Below are positions 41,356 through 50,845 of a DNA stretch of 64,000 nt, piece after piece. How positions within the stretch are numbered: position 1 is the stretch's first letter; each line of letters begins with the position of its first letter. Source of the stretch: CAVWTN01 sp963757945 (lineage in GTDB: Bacteria > Vulcanimicrobiota > Vulcanimicrobiia > Vulcanimicrobiales > Vulcanimicrobiaceae); assembly GCA_963757945.1 (NCBI GenBank), contig CAVWTN010000002.1, positions 1 to 64,000 of the forward strand, in the 5' to 3' direction. The notes under the pieces are model-generated. The model made no database searches. It was given only the letters and a program-made list of their open reading frames with translations, and was not told the origin of the DNA. A program made the translations under genes and the position numbers.

Positions 41356-43989
41356 CTAGCGCACGACGAGCCGCAAGGGCGCACGCGTGCGCGCGCGCAG
41401 CCATTCCGTCGCCGCGGGCACGGGCAGGCCGCGGCCGAACAGGAAGCCTTGGCCGAGCACGCAGCCCAGCGCCTGCAGCCGGTCGCGCTGCGCCGCATGC
41501 TCCACGCCCTCCGCCACGAGCTGCAGCCCGAGCGTCTCGGCGAGCGTGATCAGCATCGTGACGATCGGCTCGTTCCCCAGCGACTCTTCTTCCGACGACA
41601 CGAACGAACGGTCGATCTTGAGCATGTCGAACGGGAACTGGTGCAGGTAGCGCAGCGACGAGTAGCCGATGCCGAAATCGTCCAGGCACAACCCGAAACC
41701 CAGCGACTTGAGCGCGTGCAGGCGCTCCGCGATCACCGGATCGCCGTCGAGCAACACGTTCTCGGTCACTTCGAACATGATCCGCTGCGGCGCGAGGTCG
41801 CAATCTTTCACGGCCGCCAGCACGTCGTCGAGCAGCCCCTCGTCGAGCACTTGCCGCCCGGAGAGGTTCACGTTGAGCACGAGATCCGCGGCGCCCGGGA
41901 TCGTGCGGCTCCACAGATCGAGCTGATCGCAGGCTTGGCGCAGCACCTTGTCGCCGAAGGACACGATCGCATCGGATTCCTCGGCGATCGGAATGAACTC
42001 GCTCGGCGTGATCTCGCCGAGTTCGGGGTGCCGCCAGGTGGCGAGCACTTCGTAGGCCGCCGGGCGCCCGTCGTCGAGCCGCACGATCGGCTGGTAACGC
42101 AGCACGAGCTGGTCTTCGGGCAGGCCGTCGCGCAGATCGTTCGCAAGGCGCGTGCGCCGCTCGAACGATGCGCGCACGTCGTCGTTGAACAGCACGGCGC
42201 GCCCGCGCCCCGTCGCCTTCGCGCGGTAGAGCGCGGCGTCGGCTTCGCGCAGCAGCTCGGCGGCATCCTTGCGCGTCTCGCCGGTATCCTGCGAGCGAGC
42301 GAGCGCGACGCCGATGCTCACGCCGCCCTGCAGGCGCTTGCCGTCGATCAGCAGCGGCGTGCGCATCAAGCGCTGGATCCGCTCGCAGATCAGATGCACT
42401 TGATATTGTTCGATGTCGGGGAGCAAGATCGCGAACTCGTCGCCGTGGAAGCGCGCGACCACGTCGCGCGGCCGCACGGAGCCGGCCAGCCGCTGCCCGA
42501 TCGCGATCAGGAAGCGATCGCCCGCGGCATGGCCCAGCGAATCGTTGACGAGCTTGAAGCGGTCGAGATCGAGCAGCATGACCGCGACGGAATGTTCGGG
42601 CTCGCGCCGGTTCGCCAGCGCCCCGTTCACGCGATCGACGAACAGGGAGCGGCCGGGGAGCCCGGTCAGCGCGTCGTGCGTGGCCTGATGGCGCAGCCGC
42701 TCGGAGAGCTGGCGGCGCTCGGTCGCATCCGCGACGACGGCGATCGCGACGACCGAGGCATCCTCGACCAGCACGGGCGAGACGCTCAGGGCGATCCACG
42801 CTTCACTGTTGTCGGAGCGCTGGAGCGTGCGTTCGTCCTCGAACGCCTCGAGCTCGCCGCTCGTCACGCGCGCCATCTCCTGCGCGGAGAGCAGCGGCGT
42901 GCTGTCGCCCGCGATCTGCGTGAAGCGCGGGTTACACTCGACGATCGCGCCCTCGCGATCGAGCGTCGCGATCCCCAGCGGCGAGCGCTCGAAGATCGCG
43001 CGGAACTGCGCGTCCGTGATGATCCGCGCGCGTTCGGCGCGCTGCCGCGCGAGATCGCTTTCGAGCGCGCGAGCGCGTTCGCGCTCTTCGGTGAAGTGGC
43101 GGCGCGTGCGATAGAGCAACAGCCGCGCCAAGAAAAACAGGATCCCCACGCTGCCGATCATCGCGACCGCGGCGTAGAAGATGACGCTGGCCCGGCGCCG
43201 GTCGAGCGCGCTCGTGCGCACCGCGAAGATGTCCTCGATCAGCGCGAGCCGCGCGGCGAACGCCTCTTGGCCCGCGCGTTCCGCGGCGCCGGCCGCGAGC
43301 GCCAGTTCGCCGGGCGAGGCGGCGCGCGTCGCGCGCCCTCGCGAGGCGTCTTCGAGCCCGGCGGCGACCCGGGAGACCGCCGCGTCGAACGTCGCGTCGA
43401 CGTCGTGCAAGGCGGCCGCGGCCTGCGGCTCCGCTTGGGCCGCCAGACGCCGGTCGTCCAGCGAAATGCCGAACGCCGCGGTCGCATCCGCGAGCAGCGC
43501 GCCGACGGCGTTTCGCTCGCTTGCGGCACCTCCGCCGGCGGAGGCCTGCGCCGCCCGGAAGACCCCGGCGTCGAGCCGCGCGAGCACGAGCGGCAGACGG
43601 GCCGCCGCCTCGTCGCTGAGGTTCGCGACCTCGGGGCCGGAATCGTAGGTCAAGGACGCGTCCTCGGCAGCCAAGTCCATCAGCTCCACGACGGTGCCCT
43701 CGGTCTGCTCGAGCGCGGATTCATCGTGCGCCCCCGAACGCCAGGCCCCCTGAAGCCGCTGCGCGGAGGCGCGCAGCGCGGCGCTATCGCCCGGCGTCCG
43801 GGTCGCTTCCAGGGAATCGATCGCCGTGCCGACTCGCCGCAACGCGGCCGCGCCCGGATCGTGCCGCGCCGCGCGGACCGCCGTCAGAACGCCGAACCCC
43901 GCGCGCAGCCGATCGAGCCCCGCGCTCTCGCGGGCCAGCACCGCTTCCTGATCGCGGACCGAGCCCAGCTGCAGGTAGGCCAGACACAA
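41356..43989 (-). CDS. Membrane GGDEF-EAL protein with PAS domain, start unclear
   Basis: A two-domain c-di-GMP protein. From the TTG at 43989 it has 877 residues: a helical extracytoplasmic region (10-265), membrane helix 268-292, PAS (about 325-440), GGDEF (450-615) and EAL (625-870). The cyclase motif reads HGDEF instead of GGDEF, and the EAL motif reads EVL, so one or both activities may be altered. In-frame sequence continues upstream of 43989 through a membrane helix (SGWLVLSTVVFAIPVL) to a GGAGG near 44090, but no ATG, GTG or TTG follows it. The true N terminus is therefore uncertain. Confidence 0.82.
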   Translation of the reverse strand: MCLAYLQLGSVRDQEAVLARESAGLDRLRAGFGVLTAVRAARHDPGAAALRRVGTAIDSLEATRTPGDSAALRASAQRLQGAWRSGAHDESALEQTEGTVVELMDLAAEDASLTYDSGPEVANLSDEAAARLPLVLARLDAGVFRAAQASAGGGAASERNAVGALLADATAAFGISLDDRRLAAQAEPQAAAALHDVDATFDAAVSRVAAGLEDASRGRATRAASPGELALAAGAAERAGQEAFAARLALIEDIFAVRTSALDRRRASVIFYAAVAMIGSVGILFFLARLLLYRTRRHFTEERERARALESDLARQRAERARIITDAQFRAIFERSPLGIATLDREGAIVECNPRFTQIAGDSTPLLSAQEMARVTSGELEAFEDERTLQRSDNSEAWIALSVSPVLVEDASVVAIAVVADATERRQLSERLRHQATHDALTGLPGRSLFVDRVNGALANRREPEHSVAVMLLDLDRFKLVNDSLGHAAGDRFLIAIGQRLAGSVRPRDVVARFHGDEFAILLPDIEQYQVHLICERIQRLMRTPLLIDGKRLQGGVSIGVALARSQDTGETRKDAAELLREADAALYRAKATGRGRAVLFNDDVRASFERRTRLANDLRDGLPEDQLVLRYQPIVRLDDGRPAAYEVLATWRHPELGEITPSEFIPIAEESDAIVSFGDKVLRQACDQLDLWSRTIPGAADLVLNVNLSGRQVLDEGLLDDVLAAVKDCDLAPQRIMFEVTENVLLDGDPVIAERLHALKSLGFGLCLDDFGIGYSSLRYLHQFPFDMLKIDRSFVSSEEESLGNEPIVTMLITLAETLGLQLVAEGVEHAAQRDRLQALGCVLGQGFLFGRGLPVPAATEWLRARTRAPLRLVVR

Positions 43990-44258
43990 GACGGGGATCG
44001 CGAAGACGACCGTGCTGAGAACGAGCCAGCCCGAGAAAGCTCCTATCCTGTCGTCAGACCGGCCGGATCGAAACGTGACGATAACCTCCGTGTGTAACGC
44101 GAGAAGGCGCGTACCCCGGTCATCGACCCTTCGAATTGGGGACTTGAGGAAATCTATGCCGCCGAGCGCAAGTTAGTACGAACCAACTTTGCAACGGCGA
44201 AAAGTCCGTCACAAAGGAGGGAATCCGCCGCGAGAGAATCGCAAAGGTCGGCCCGAAC

Positions 44259-44333
44259 GGGCGCGTAGCTCAGGGGGAGAGCGCCACATTGACACTGTGG
44301 AGGTCAGAGGTTCGATACCTCTCGCGCCCACCA
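44259..44333 (+). tRNA. tRNA-Val (GAC)
   Basis: Cloverleaf on the + strand with acceptor GGGCGCG/CGCGCCC, D-arm GCTCAGGGGGAGAGC, anticodon loop TTGACAC, T-arm AGAGGTTCGATACCTCT, and encoded CCA. Confidence 0.94.
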
Positions 44334-44340
44334 GTTTGAA

Positions 44341-44375
44341 AGAAGACCCCGCGTTTCCGCGGGGTCTTCTCTTTC
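44341..44375 (+). terminator. Rho-independent terminator after tRNA-Val
   Basis: A perfect 13-bp stem (44341-44353 with 44358-44370), loop TTTC, followed by CTTTC. It lies 7 bp past the tRNA and about 20 bp before the convergent SnoaL-like gene, which it may also serve. Confidence 0.85.
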
Positions 44376-44396
44376 GAAAGCCGGGGCGCGGGCCGG

Positions 44397-44806
44397 TCAG
44401 GACCAGGCGCGCTCGAACTCAGGGTAGTCGTTGAGGTAGACGTGGACCGATTTCACGCGCCCCTCGACGAGCTTGAAGATCAGCACTTCGTCGGTGCGGA
44501 TCCTCCGGCCGTTCCGCTCGCCGGTCGCTTCCGCGCGGACGAACACCGTGTCGCCCGACGCCGCGTCGCTGACCACCCGCGACTGGAACGTGCCGTTCGT
44601 CTCCGCCTTCAGGCGCCCGAACATCGCGAAGACCGCATCCCGGCCGTGATGGTGCGCCTCCGTGATGATTCCGGCGGTGGGGGTATTCCATTCGGCATCC
44701 TCGCGGAACAAGGCGCTCAAGCCTTGCAGATCGCCTTCGGAGAAGGCTCTGAAGCCGCGCCGAACCAGTTCCACGTTCTGTTGCTCGATCGTGGTCGTCA
44801 TACTCA
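44397..44806 (-). CDS. SnoaL-like (NTF2-fold) protein
   Basis: A 136-residue protein from the ATG at 44806, with GGAGG 8 bp upstream. The pattern NVELVRRGFRAFSEGDLQGLSALF, AEWNTPTAG and the C-terminal FKLVEGRVKSVHVYLND is typical of the ketosteroid-isomerase/SnoaL fold, whose members have varied or unknown functions. No substrate can be inferred from its neighbours. Confidence 0.75.
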
Positions 44807-44935
44807 TAGCTGGGACCTCCGCAGTGCGAGCGAATCGCACGGGGTTGCAGCGAGTTAGTGGCACCTAAGTGCTACTTTTGTCTACACTAGAACGCGCCCG
44901 ACTTCAAGAGAACGCGCGTTCGGCCTCAGGCCCGC

Positions 44936-45742
44936 TTAGGTCGCGGGTTCGCGCAGGGTGCGGCTGCGATTCGCGGCCGCGACGACGCCGCTGATCAGCG
45001 TGCTGCGCAGGCGCCCTTCTTCCAGCGCCATCAGGCCGTCGATCGTGCAGCCCGCGGGGGTCGTCACCTCGTCCTTGAGCGCGGCCGGATGGATGCCCCG
45101 CTCGAGCACCATCTTCGCCGAGCCGAGCAGCGTCTGCGCGGCGAGCAGCGTCGAGATCTTGCGCGGGATCCCGAGCTTGACGCCCGCTTCGCTCAGCGCC
45201 TCGATGATCAGATAGACGTAGGCCGGGCCGCAGCCGGAGAGCCCGGTGACGCCGTCCATCAGCGATTCGTCGACGACCGCCGTGCGGCCGAGCGGCTCGA
45301 ACAGGCTGCGAGCGGTCTGGACGCTCTCGGCGGGCACGTCGGCCGCCGCGGCGAGCACGGTCATCCCCTCGCCGACCAGGCACGGCGTGTTCGGCATCGA
45401 GCGCACGAGCGCGCAGCGGCCGCCGGACCAGGCGGCCAGATCGTCGAGCGAGATCGCGGCGCAGATCGAGACCAGCAGGTGCCGCTCGTCGAGCGCGGGG
45501 GCGAGCTTCTCCACGATCGCGCGCGCCTGATGCGGTTTGACGCAGAGCAACACCACGTCGCTGGCCGCGGCGAGCGCGAGGTTGTCGGTCTCGACGGGGA
45601 TCCCGAGTTCGGCGGAGGCAGCCTCCGCGCTCGCGCGGGAGCGCGTCGAACCGGCGACGCTTGCGAGCCGGTGGTCGATGATGCCGCGCGCGAGGACTTT
45701 GCCCATCGTCCCCAAGCCAATGATGCCGACACGTTGAGTCAT
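44936..45742 (-). CDS. proC: Pyrroline-5-carboxylate reductase
   Basis: The last enzyme of proline synthesis, reducing pyrroline-5-carboxylate with NAD(P)H. The 268-residue protein has the Rossmann loop GIIGLGTMGKVLA at the N terminus, CVKPHQ, RSMPNTPCLVGEG, and the C-terminal signature TTPAGCTIDGLMALEEG. The ATG at 45742 follows GGAGAG; the longer open frame has no support. Confidence 0.92.
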   Translation of the reverse strand: MTQRVGIIGLGTMGKVLARGIIDHRLASVAGSTRSRASAEAASAELGIPVETDNLALAAASDVVLLCVKPHQARAIVEKLAPALDERHLLVSICAAISLDDLAAWSGGRCALVRSMPNTPCLVGEGMTVLAAAADVPAESVQTARSLFEPLGRTAVVDESLMDGVTGLSGCGPAYVYLIIEALSEAGVKLGIPRKISTLLAAQTLLGSAKMVLERGIHPAALKDEVTTPAGCTIDGLMALEEGRLRSTLISGVVAAANRSRTLREPAT

Positions 45743-45789
45743 GATGCTCTCCGTTACAACCGCGCGAACGCCGCGCCCTGTGGGGTTGC

Positions 45790-47574
45790 ATGCCCCGACA
45801 AGGCCGCATTCCGCCGAACGGCCAAACTCGTAGCATGGTCTCCGCCGCACCCGCAACCGATCGCCGTTCCCTCGACGAACTCCGGCACACCGCCGCGCAC
45901 ATTCTGGCCTACGCCGTCCAAGATCTGTTCCCCGACGCCAAGCCGACGATCGGCCCCGCGATCGAGAACGGGTTCTACTACGATTTCGCGCGCGAGACGC
46001 CGTTCACGCCCGAGGATCTCGTGCGGCTCGAAGCGCGCATGCGCGAGATCGTCCGCGCGAACTATCCGATGACGGGCGAGCGCGTCAGCCGGGAGAACGC
46101 GATCGAGCATTTCCGCGCGAACCCGTTCAAGGTGGAGCTCGCGCGGGACATCCCCGAAGGCGAGCCGATCACGCTCTACACGATCGGCGCGTTCACGGAC
46201 CTCTGTCGCGGCGGCCACGCGGCGAGCACGGGCGGCGTCCCGGCGCTCAAGCTGATGAGCGTCGCGGGCGCGTACTGGCGCGGCGACGAGCACAACCCGA
46301 TGCTGCAGCGCATCTACGGGACCGCCTTCCCGACGCAGGCCGAACTGGACGCCTACCTGCACCAGCTCGAAGAAGCCGCCAAGCGCGATCATCGCAAACT
46401 CGGCGCGGAACTGGGCCTCTTTTCGATCGAAGAGGACGCCGGCGGCGGCCTGATCTTCTGGCACCCCAAGGGCGCGATCGTGCGCGGCATCGTCGAGAAC
46501 TTCATTCGCGAGGGCCTGCGCGAACGCGGCTATCAGGGCGTCGTCACCCCGCACATCGTCAGCGAGAAACTCTACGAGATCTCCGGGCACCTTGAAAACT
46601 TCGCGCACGGCCTGTTCGGGCCGATCGAAGTCGAGGGCCAGCGCTTCCGCCTCAAGCCGATGAACTGCCCGGGGCACATCTTGATCTACCGCAGCGAAGG
46701 GCGCTCGTATCGCGACCTGCCGCTGCGCTTCTCGGAGTTCGGCACGGTCTATCGTTTCGAGCGGAGCGGCACGCTGCACGGCCTCGCGCGCGTGCGCGGC
46801 TTCACCCAGGACGACGCGCACATCTTCTGCACGCCCGAGCAGCTCCAATCGGAATTCGAGCAGACCGCCGACGAGGCGATCCGTCTGCTGAGCGCGTTCG
46901 GATTCACGGATTTCGAATACTTCCTCTCCACGCGTGAAGCGGACGTGCGCGAAGCGACCGACGAGATCGCCGAAAACGCGATCCGCGCGGCGCTGGATTC
47001 GCGCCACATCGCCTATCAACTGGACGAAGGCGGCGGCGCGTTCTACGGGCCCAAGCTCGATATCTACGTGAAGGACGCGATCGGCCGCAAGTGGCAGCTC
47101 GGCACGGTCCAAGTCGATTTCGTTCTGCCCAAGCGCTTCGATTTGAAGTATCGCGCGGCCGACGGATTCGATCACGCGCCGGTGATGATCCATCGCGCGC
47201 TCGCGGGTTCCATGGAGCGCTTCTTCGGGATCCTGATCGAGCATTTCGGCGGGAACTTCCCCGTCTGGCTCGCGCCGGTGCAAGCCGTGATCGCGCCGAT
47301 CTCGGAACATCAGCGCGACTACGCCTACAGCGTGCGCGACGCGCTGCGCGCGCAGGGATTCCGCGTCGACGTCGATGCGTCCAACGAGAAGATCGGTTAC
47401 AAAATTCGGCATTGGAAAATGCAGAAAGTTCCGTACATCCTCGTCGTCGGGCGCCAGGAGCTCGCCGACGACACGGTCAACCCGAACGAGCGCGGAAACG
47501 AGACGAAGCGTCCGGCGATCTCCGTCGACGCGTTCGCCGAAGAACTCCGCGAACGCATCGCACAACGGAGTTAA
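45790..47574 (+). CDS. thrS: Threonyl-tRNA synthetase lacking the TGS domain
   Basis: Charges tRNA-Thr. The N-terminal editing domain begins at once with HTAAHILAYAVQDLF (the HxxxH site) and has LCRGGHAAST. Catalytic motifs are MNCPGHILIY, the motif 2 stretch VYRFERSGTLHGLARVRGF, and motif 3 HRALAGSMERFFGILIEH. The anticodon domain ends the protein. At 594 residues it lacks the roughly 60-residue TGS domain of the E. coli enzyme. The start could be 45790 (GGGG 5 bp upstream) or ATG 45835. Confidence 0.92.
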   Translation: MPRQGRIPPNGQTRSMVSAAPATDRRSLDELRHTAAHILAYAVQDLFPDAKPTIGPAIENGFYYDFARETPFTPEDLVRLEARMREIVRANYPMTGERVSRENAIEHFRANPFKVELARDIPEGEPITLYTIGAFTDLCRGGHAASTGGVPALKLMSVAGAYWRGDEHNPMLQRIYGTAFPTQAELDAYLHQLEEAAKRDHRKLGAELGLFSIEEDAGGGLIFWHPKGAIVRGIVENFIREGLRERGYQGVVTPHIVSEKLYEISGHLENFAHGLFGPIEVEGQRFRLKPMNCPGHILIYRSEGRSYRDLPLRFSEFGTVYRFERSGTLHGLARVRGFTQDDAHIFCTPEQLQSEFEQTADEAIRLLSAFGFTDFEYFLSTREADVREATDEIAENAIRAALDSRHIAYQLDEGGGAFYGPKLDIYVKDAIGRKWQLGTVQVDFVLPKRFDLKYRAADGFDHAPVMIHRALAGSMERFFGILIEHFGGNFPVWLAPVQAVIAPISEHQRDYAYSVRDALRAQGFRVDVDASNEKIGYKIRHWKMQKVPYILVVGRQELADDTVNPNERGNETKRPAISVDAFAEELRERIAQRS

Positions 47575-47580
47575 GATCGC

Positions 47581-48597
47581 ATGCACACCGTTCGGCCGGC
47601 GGCGCTCGCGCTCGCGCTGCTGCTTTCGGCTGCCGCACCCGCGTTCGCGTGGGGAGCGAGCGGCCATCGCTTCGTCAGCGGCGCCGCCGCGGCGACGTTG
47701 CCCGATTCCGTCCCCGCGTTCCTGCGCGCGCCCGAGGCGCAGAACGAGATCGCGCAGCTCGGCCCTGAGCCCGATCGGCTCAAGGGCTCGGGCAAGACGC
47801 GCGATTCGGATCTCGATCCCGGCCACTTCCTGGACCTCGGGGACGACCTGACGATCGGCGGCGCGGTCCCGCTCGGCGCGCTGCCGCAAACGCGCGATCA
47901 ATACGACGGCGCGTTGCGCGACGCGCACGGCTCGCCGTACGTGCTGGGCTACCTGCCATACTCGATCGTCGAAGGCTGGCTCTTGGTCCGCAAAGATCTC
48001 GCGATCTGGCGCGCCGACGTGGCCGGCGAGCGCACCGCGAGCACCGGCGCAGACCGCGCGTACTTCGCCGCCGACCGGCGCTTGCGCGAGACGCTGACGC
48101 TGCGCGACATCGGCTACTGGAGCCATTTCGTCGGCGACGGCAGCCAGCCGCTGCACGTCAGCGTCCATTACAACGGCTGGGGCGACTACCCCAATCCCAA
48201 GGGCTACACGCAAGCGACGACGACGCACGCGTTCTTCGAAGGCGCGTTCGTGCGCGCGCACGCGAGCCTCGCCGCGGTCGCCGCGCGCGTCCCGGCGTAC
48301 CGCTCGGGCAGCATCGCCGTCCCCGCGCAAGTCGCGGACTACTTGAAGGCGACGAACGCGCAGGTCGTCCCGTTCTACGAGCTCGAGCTGCGCGGCGCAT
48401 TCGCGAAGGCGACCCCGGAAGGCATCGACTTCACGCTCGCGCGACTCGCGGCGGGCGCGACGGAGCTGCGCGATCTGATCGCGCAAGCCTGGGAAGACAG
48501 CGCGAACGCGACCGTCGGCTATCCGCCCGTCGCGGTGCGCGACATCGAAAGCGGCAAGGTCCCGGTGACGCGCGCGCTCCTAGAAGGATCGGATTAG
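47581..48597 (+). CDS. Secreted S1/P1-type nuclease
   Basis: A 338-residue exported zinc nuclease/phosphomonoesterase. The signal peptide ends at AFA, exposing Trp-24 of WGASGH, whose amino group and ring environment bind zinc in this family. HFVGDGSQPLHVSVHY holds further metal-binding His and Asp. The ribosome site is the GGAG at the end of thrS, so it is co-transcribed with thrS and tsaD. It probably scavenges phosphate or nucleosides from external nucleic acid. Confidence 0.8.
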   Translation: MHTVRPAALALALLLSAAAPAFAWGASGHRFVSGAAAATLPDSVPAFLRAPEAQNEIAQLGPEPDRLKGSGKTRDSDLDPGHFLDLGDDLTIGGAVPLGALPQTRDQYDGALRDAHGSPYVLGYLPYSIVEGWLLVRKDLAIWRADVAGERTASTGADRAYFAADRRLRETLTLRDIGYWSHFVGDGSQPLHVSVHYNGWGDYPNPKGYTQATTTHAFFEGAFVRAHASLAAVAARVPAYRSGSIAVPAQVADYLKATNAQVVPFYELELRGAFAKATPEGIDFTLARLAAGATELRDLIAQAWEDSANATVGYPPVAVRDIESGKVPVTRALLEGSD

Positions 48598-48607
48598 CGA
48601 AGCGCCC

Positions 48608-49609
48608 ATGCTGCTGTTGGGGATCGAAACATCCTGCGACGACACGGCGACCGCGGTCGTCCGCGACGGTCGCGTGGTGCTCTCGAACGTCTCGACGAAT
48701 CAAGACGCGTTCCACGCGAAGTACGGCGGCATCGTTCCTGAGATCGCGAGCCGCCAGCACGTCGCGTTGCTCAGCGCGGCCGTCGAAGATGCGCTCGCGC
48801 GCGCGGAGACCTCGCTCGAGCGCATCGACGGCATCGCCGTCACCGCGGGCCCCGGGCTGATCGGCAGCCTGGTCGCCGGCGTCGCGTGCGCGAAGGCGCT
48901 CGCGTTCGCGAGCGGCAAGCCGCTGTATGCGATCAACCATCTGCACGGACACATCTTCGCGGCGTTTCTCGAGCAAGATGCGGAACCGGATTATCCGTTC
49001 CTGACGCTGCTCGTCTCCGGCGGCCACTCGCAGCTCGTGTACGTCACGGGGCCGAACGCGATGCGCGTGATCGCTCGCACGCGCGACGACGCGGCGGGCG
49101 AAGCGTTCGATAAGACGGCGCGCCTGCTCGATCTTCCGTTCCCCGGCGGGCCGCAGATCGACCGGATCGCGCGCGCGGGCGACCCGGCCGCGTATCGCTT
49201 TCCGCGCCACCACGATCGCACCACGCTCGACCTCTCCTTCTCCGGCCTGAAGACCTCGGTGCGGTATTTCTTGGCCACGCCCGAAGGCGCCGCGGCGCAG
49301 ACCGCGGACGTCGCCGCGTCGTTCCAAGCCGCGGTAGTCGACGTGCTGATCGACCGGGTCGCGCGCGCGGCGGAACAGTACGACTTCCGCACGGCCGTGC
49401 TCTCGGGCGGCGTCGCGGCGAATTCGGCGCTGCAGGCCGCGTTTCGAAGCTGGGGCGAGCGCGCCGGGATCCGCACGCTCGTGCCGCACCTGCGATATTG
49501 CACGGACAATGCGGCAATGATCGCGGCCGCCGCCGAGCGCCAAGGCAGTTCCCGGCTCGCCGGCCCGCTGACGCTCGTGGCCGACCCGAATCTGCCGTTC
49601 TCCACATAA
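48608..49609 (+). CDS. tsaD: TsaD, tRNA t6A threonylcarbamoyl transferase
   Basis: Transfers threonylcarbamoyl to A37 of ANN-decoding tRNAs. The 333-residue protein shows GIETSCDDT, YGGIVPEIASRQH, the metal-binding NHLHGH, LLVSGGHSQLV and the late CTDNAAMIA. All are diagnostic. It is 10 bp after the nuclease gene. The thrS-tsaD association is functionally sensible, as both act around threonine and tRNA. Confidence 0.95.
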   Translation: MLLLGIETSCDDTATAVVRDGRVVLSNVSTNQDAFHAKYGGIVPEIASRQHVALLSAAVEDALARAETSLERIDGIAVTAGPGLIGSLVAGVACAKALAFASGKPLYAINHLHGHIFAAFLEQDAEPDYPFLTLLVSGGHSQLVYVTGPNAMRVIARTRDDAAGEAFDKTARLLDLPFPGGPQIDRIARAGDPAAYRFPRHHDRTTLDLSFSGLKTSVRYFLATPEGAAAQTADVAASFQAAVVDVLIDRVARAAEQYDFRTAVLSGGVAANSALQAAFRSWGERAGIRTLVPHLRYCTDNAAMIAAAAERQGSSRLAGPLTLVADPNLPFST

Positions 49610-49654
49610 TCGCCCCCGCGGCTGTGGATCATGTGGAGTACTTCGTGCTTTAGA

Positions 49655-50845
49655 TTATGGTTTGATGAACGAATTATTATCGCAGTGTAAACTTGCCCGT
49701 TCGTAAGCCCAACGGCGGATCGCCGTTCGCAGCACGCGGTGTTCCGCGGCATGCACGCGTTCCATCAGCGCCGGGGCGTCCTCATCCTCCAAACGTCGCA
49801 GGGGCTCGCGCGCCAGGACCTCGCCGCGGTCGACGGCGACGCCCACGCGGTGGACGGAAGCCCCGACCCACGGCGCCTTCGCGGCGATCGCATCGTCGAT
49901 CGGGTGCGCGCCGCGGAACGCCGGGATCGAAACGGCGTCCGGCATCGTGACCGCATCGAGCGCCGGGTCGAGCGGCAGAAATCCCGGGTGGATGTTCAGC
50001 GTCTCACCGAACCGCGCGACGAACGCTTCCGGCAAGACGTGCATCCAGCCCAGCAGCAGCACGAGCTCGGGATCGCTCTGCGCCACCGTCGCCACCACGC
50101 GCCGGTCGTAATCTTCGCGCGATTCGCTGCGCCGCTGCCAGACCACGGTCTCCGCCTGAATCCCGGCGGTCGCGGCGCGCTCGAGCGCGTACGCGTTCGC
50201 CTTGTTGACGACGAGCGCGCGAATGTCCAGCGGAAGCTCACCGCTCGCGACGCCGTCGATCACCGCTTGAAAATTGCTGCCGTAGCCCGATGCGAGGACC
50301 GTCGTGCGAAAGCGGCGCGGCCACGCATCGAGCGCGATGCGTTCGGCGACGGCGGCGTTCGCTTCGCGCTGGAAATACGCGATCAACCGCTCGCCCGAGA
50401 CCGCGGGGATCAGCGCGCGTTCGTAACCGCGTTCCCGCAGCGCCCCGAGCGCGGCGGCGAGCAGCGTGCGGCCGACCTCGCCCCCGCGCGCCCGTTCCAC
50501 GAGCCCGAACGGCCCGAAGACGCCCACGTCGCCCTCGCCCTTCCAGCGCTCGATCCAGGGAAGGCGCACGCCTCGCGCATCGAACGCCGCGAAGCCGATC
50601 GGCCCGCGCGCGTCCTCCGCAAGCCACAGCCCGCCCGCGCGCGCTTGGCTCGACCACGTGCCGCCGAACTCCGCATCGATCCACGAGAGCAGGCGTTCCG
50701 GCGTGCTGTTGAAGCGCGAGGCGCGGACGTCGAAGAGCAGATCGAGGGCATCGACCGCGAAGTGCACGCTCGATAATTCGAAGCGCTCGTTCTCGAGCGG
50801 CGCGATCAGGTTGACCGCATCGCGCGCGGCGACGGCGGGCCTCAT
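49655..50845 (-). CDS. purN: GNAT domain - PurN (GAR transformylase) fusion
   Basis: A 396-residue fusion. Residues about 25-165 look like a GNAT acetyltransferase (GPFGLVERARGGEVGRTLLA as acetyl-CoA loop region, then ALGALRERGYERAL). Residues 180-385 are PurN, which formylates GAR using formyl-tetrahydrofolate: VLASGYGSNFQAVIDG, LLLGWMHVLPEAF, NIHPGFLP with Asn-284 and His-286, and Asp-339 in VAVDRGEVL. The ATG overlaps the purM stop. A segment after NIHP is longer than usual. Length is about twice that of a normal PurN (about 200 residues). Confidence 0.85.
   Translation of the reverse strand: MRPAVAARDAVNLIAPLENERFELSSVHFAVDALDLLFDVRASRFNSTPERLLSWIDAEFGGTWSSQARAGGLWLAEDARGPIGFAAFDARGVRLPWIERWKGEGDVGVFGPFGLVERARGGEVGRTLLAAALGALRERGYERALIPAVSGERLIAYFQREANAAVAERIALDAWPRRFRTTVLASGYGSNFQAVIDGVASGELPLDIRALVVNKANAYALERAATAGIQAETVVWQRRSESREDYDRRVVATVAQSDPELVLLLGWMHVLPEAFVARFGETLNIHPGFLPLDPALDAVTMPDAVSIPAFRGAHPIDDAIAAKAPWVGASVHRVGVAVDRGEVLAREPLRRLEDEDAPALMERVHAAEHRVLRTAIRRWAYERASLHCDNNSFIKP

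Noticed and set aside
41449..44097. Very long + strand open frame (882 codons) opposite the GGDEF-EAL gene
   Set aside because: The translation is Arg/Glu/His-rich without motifs, while the minus frame has clear PAS, GGDEF and EAL signatures. High GC leaves antisense frames open.
45743..45789. T-box leader before thrS
   Set aside because: The gap to the divergent proC gene is under 50 bp and no T-box or anti-terminator structure is visible.
45754..48486. Minus-strand frame of 910 codons opposite thrS and the S1/P1 nuclease gene
   Set aside because: It spans two well-identified genes antisense and has the biased composition of a shadow frame.
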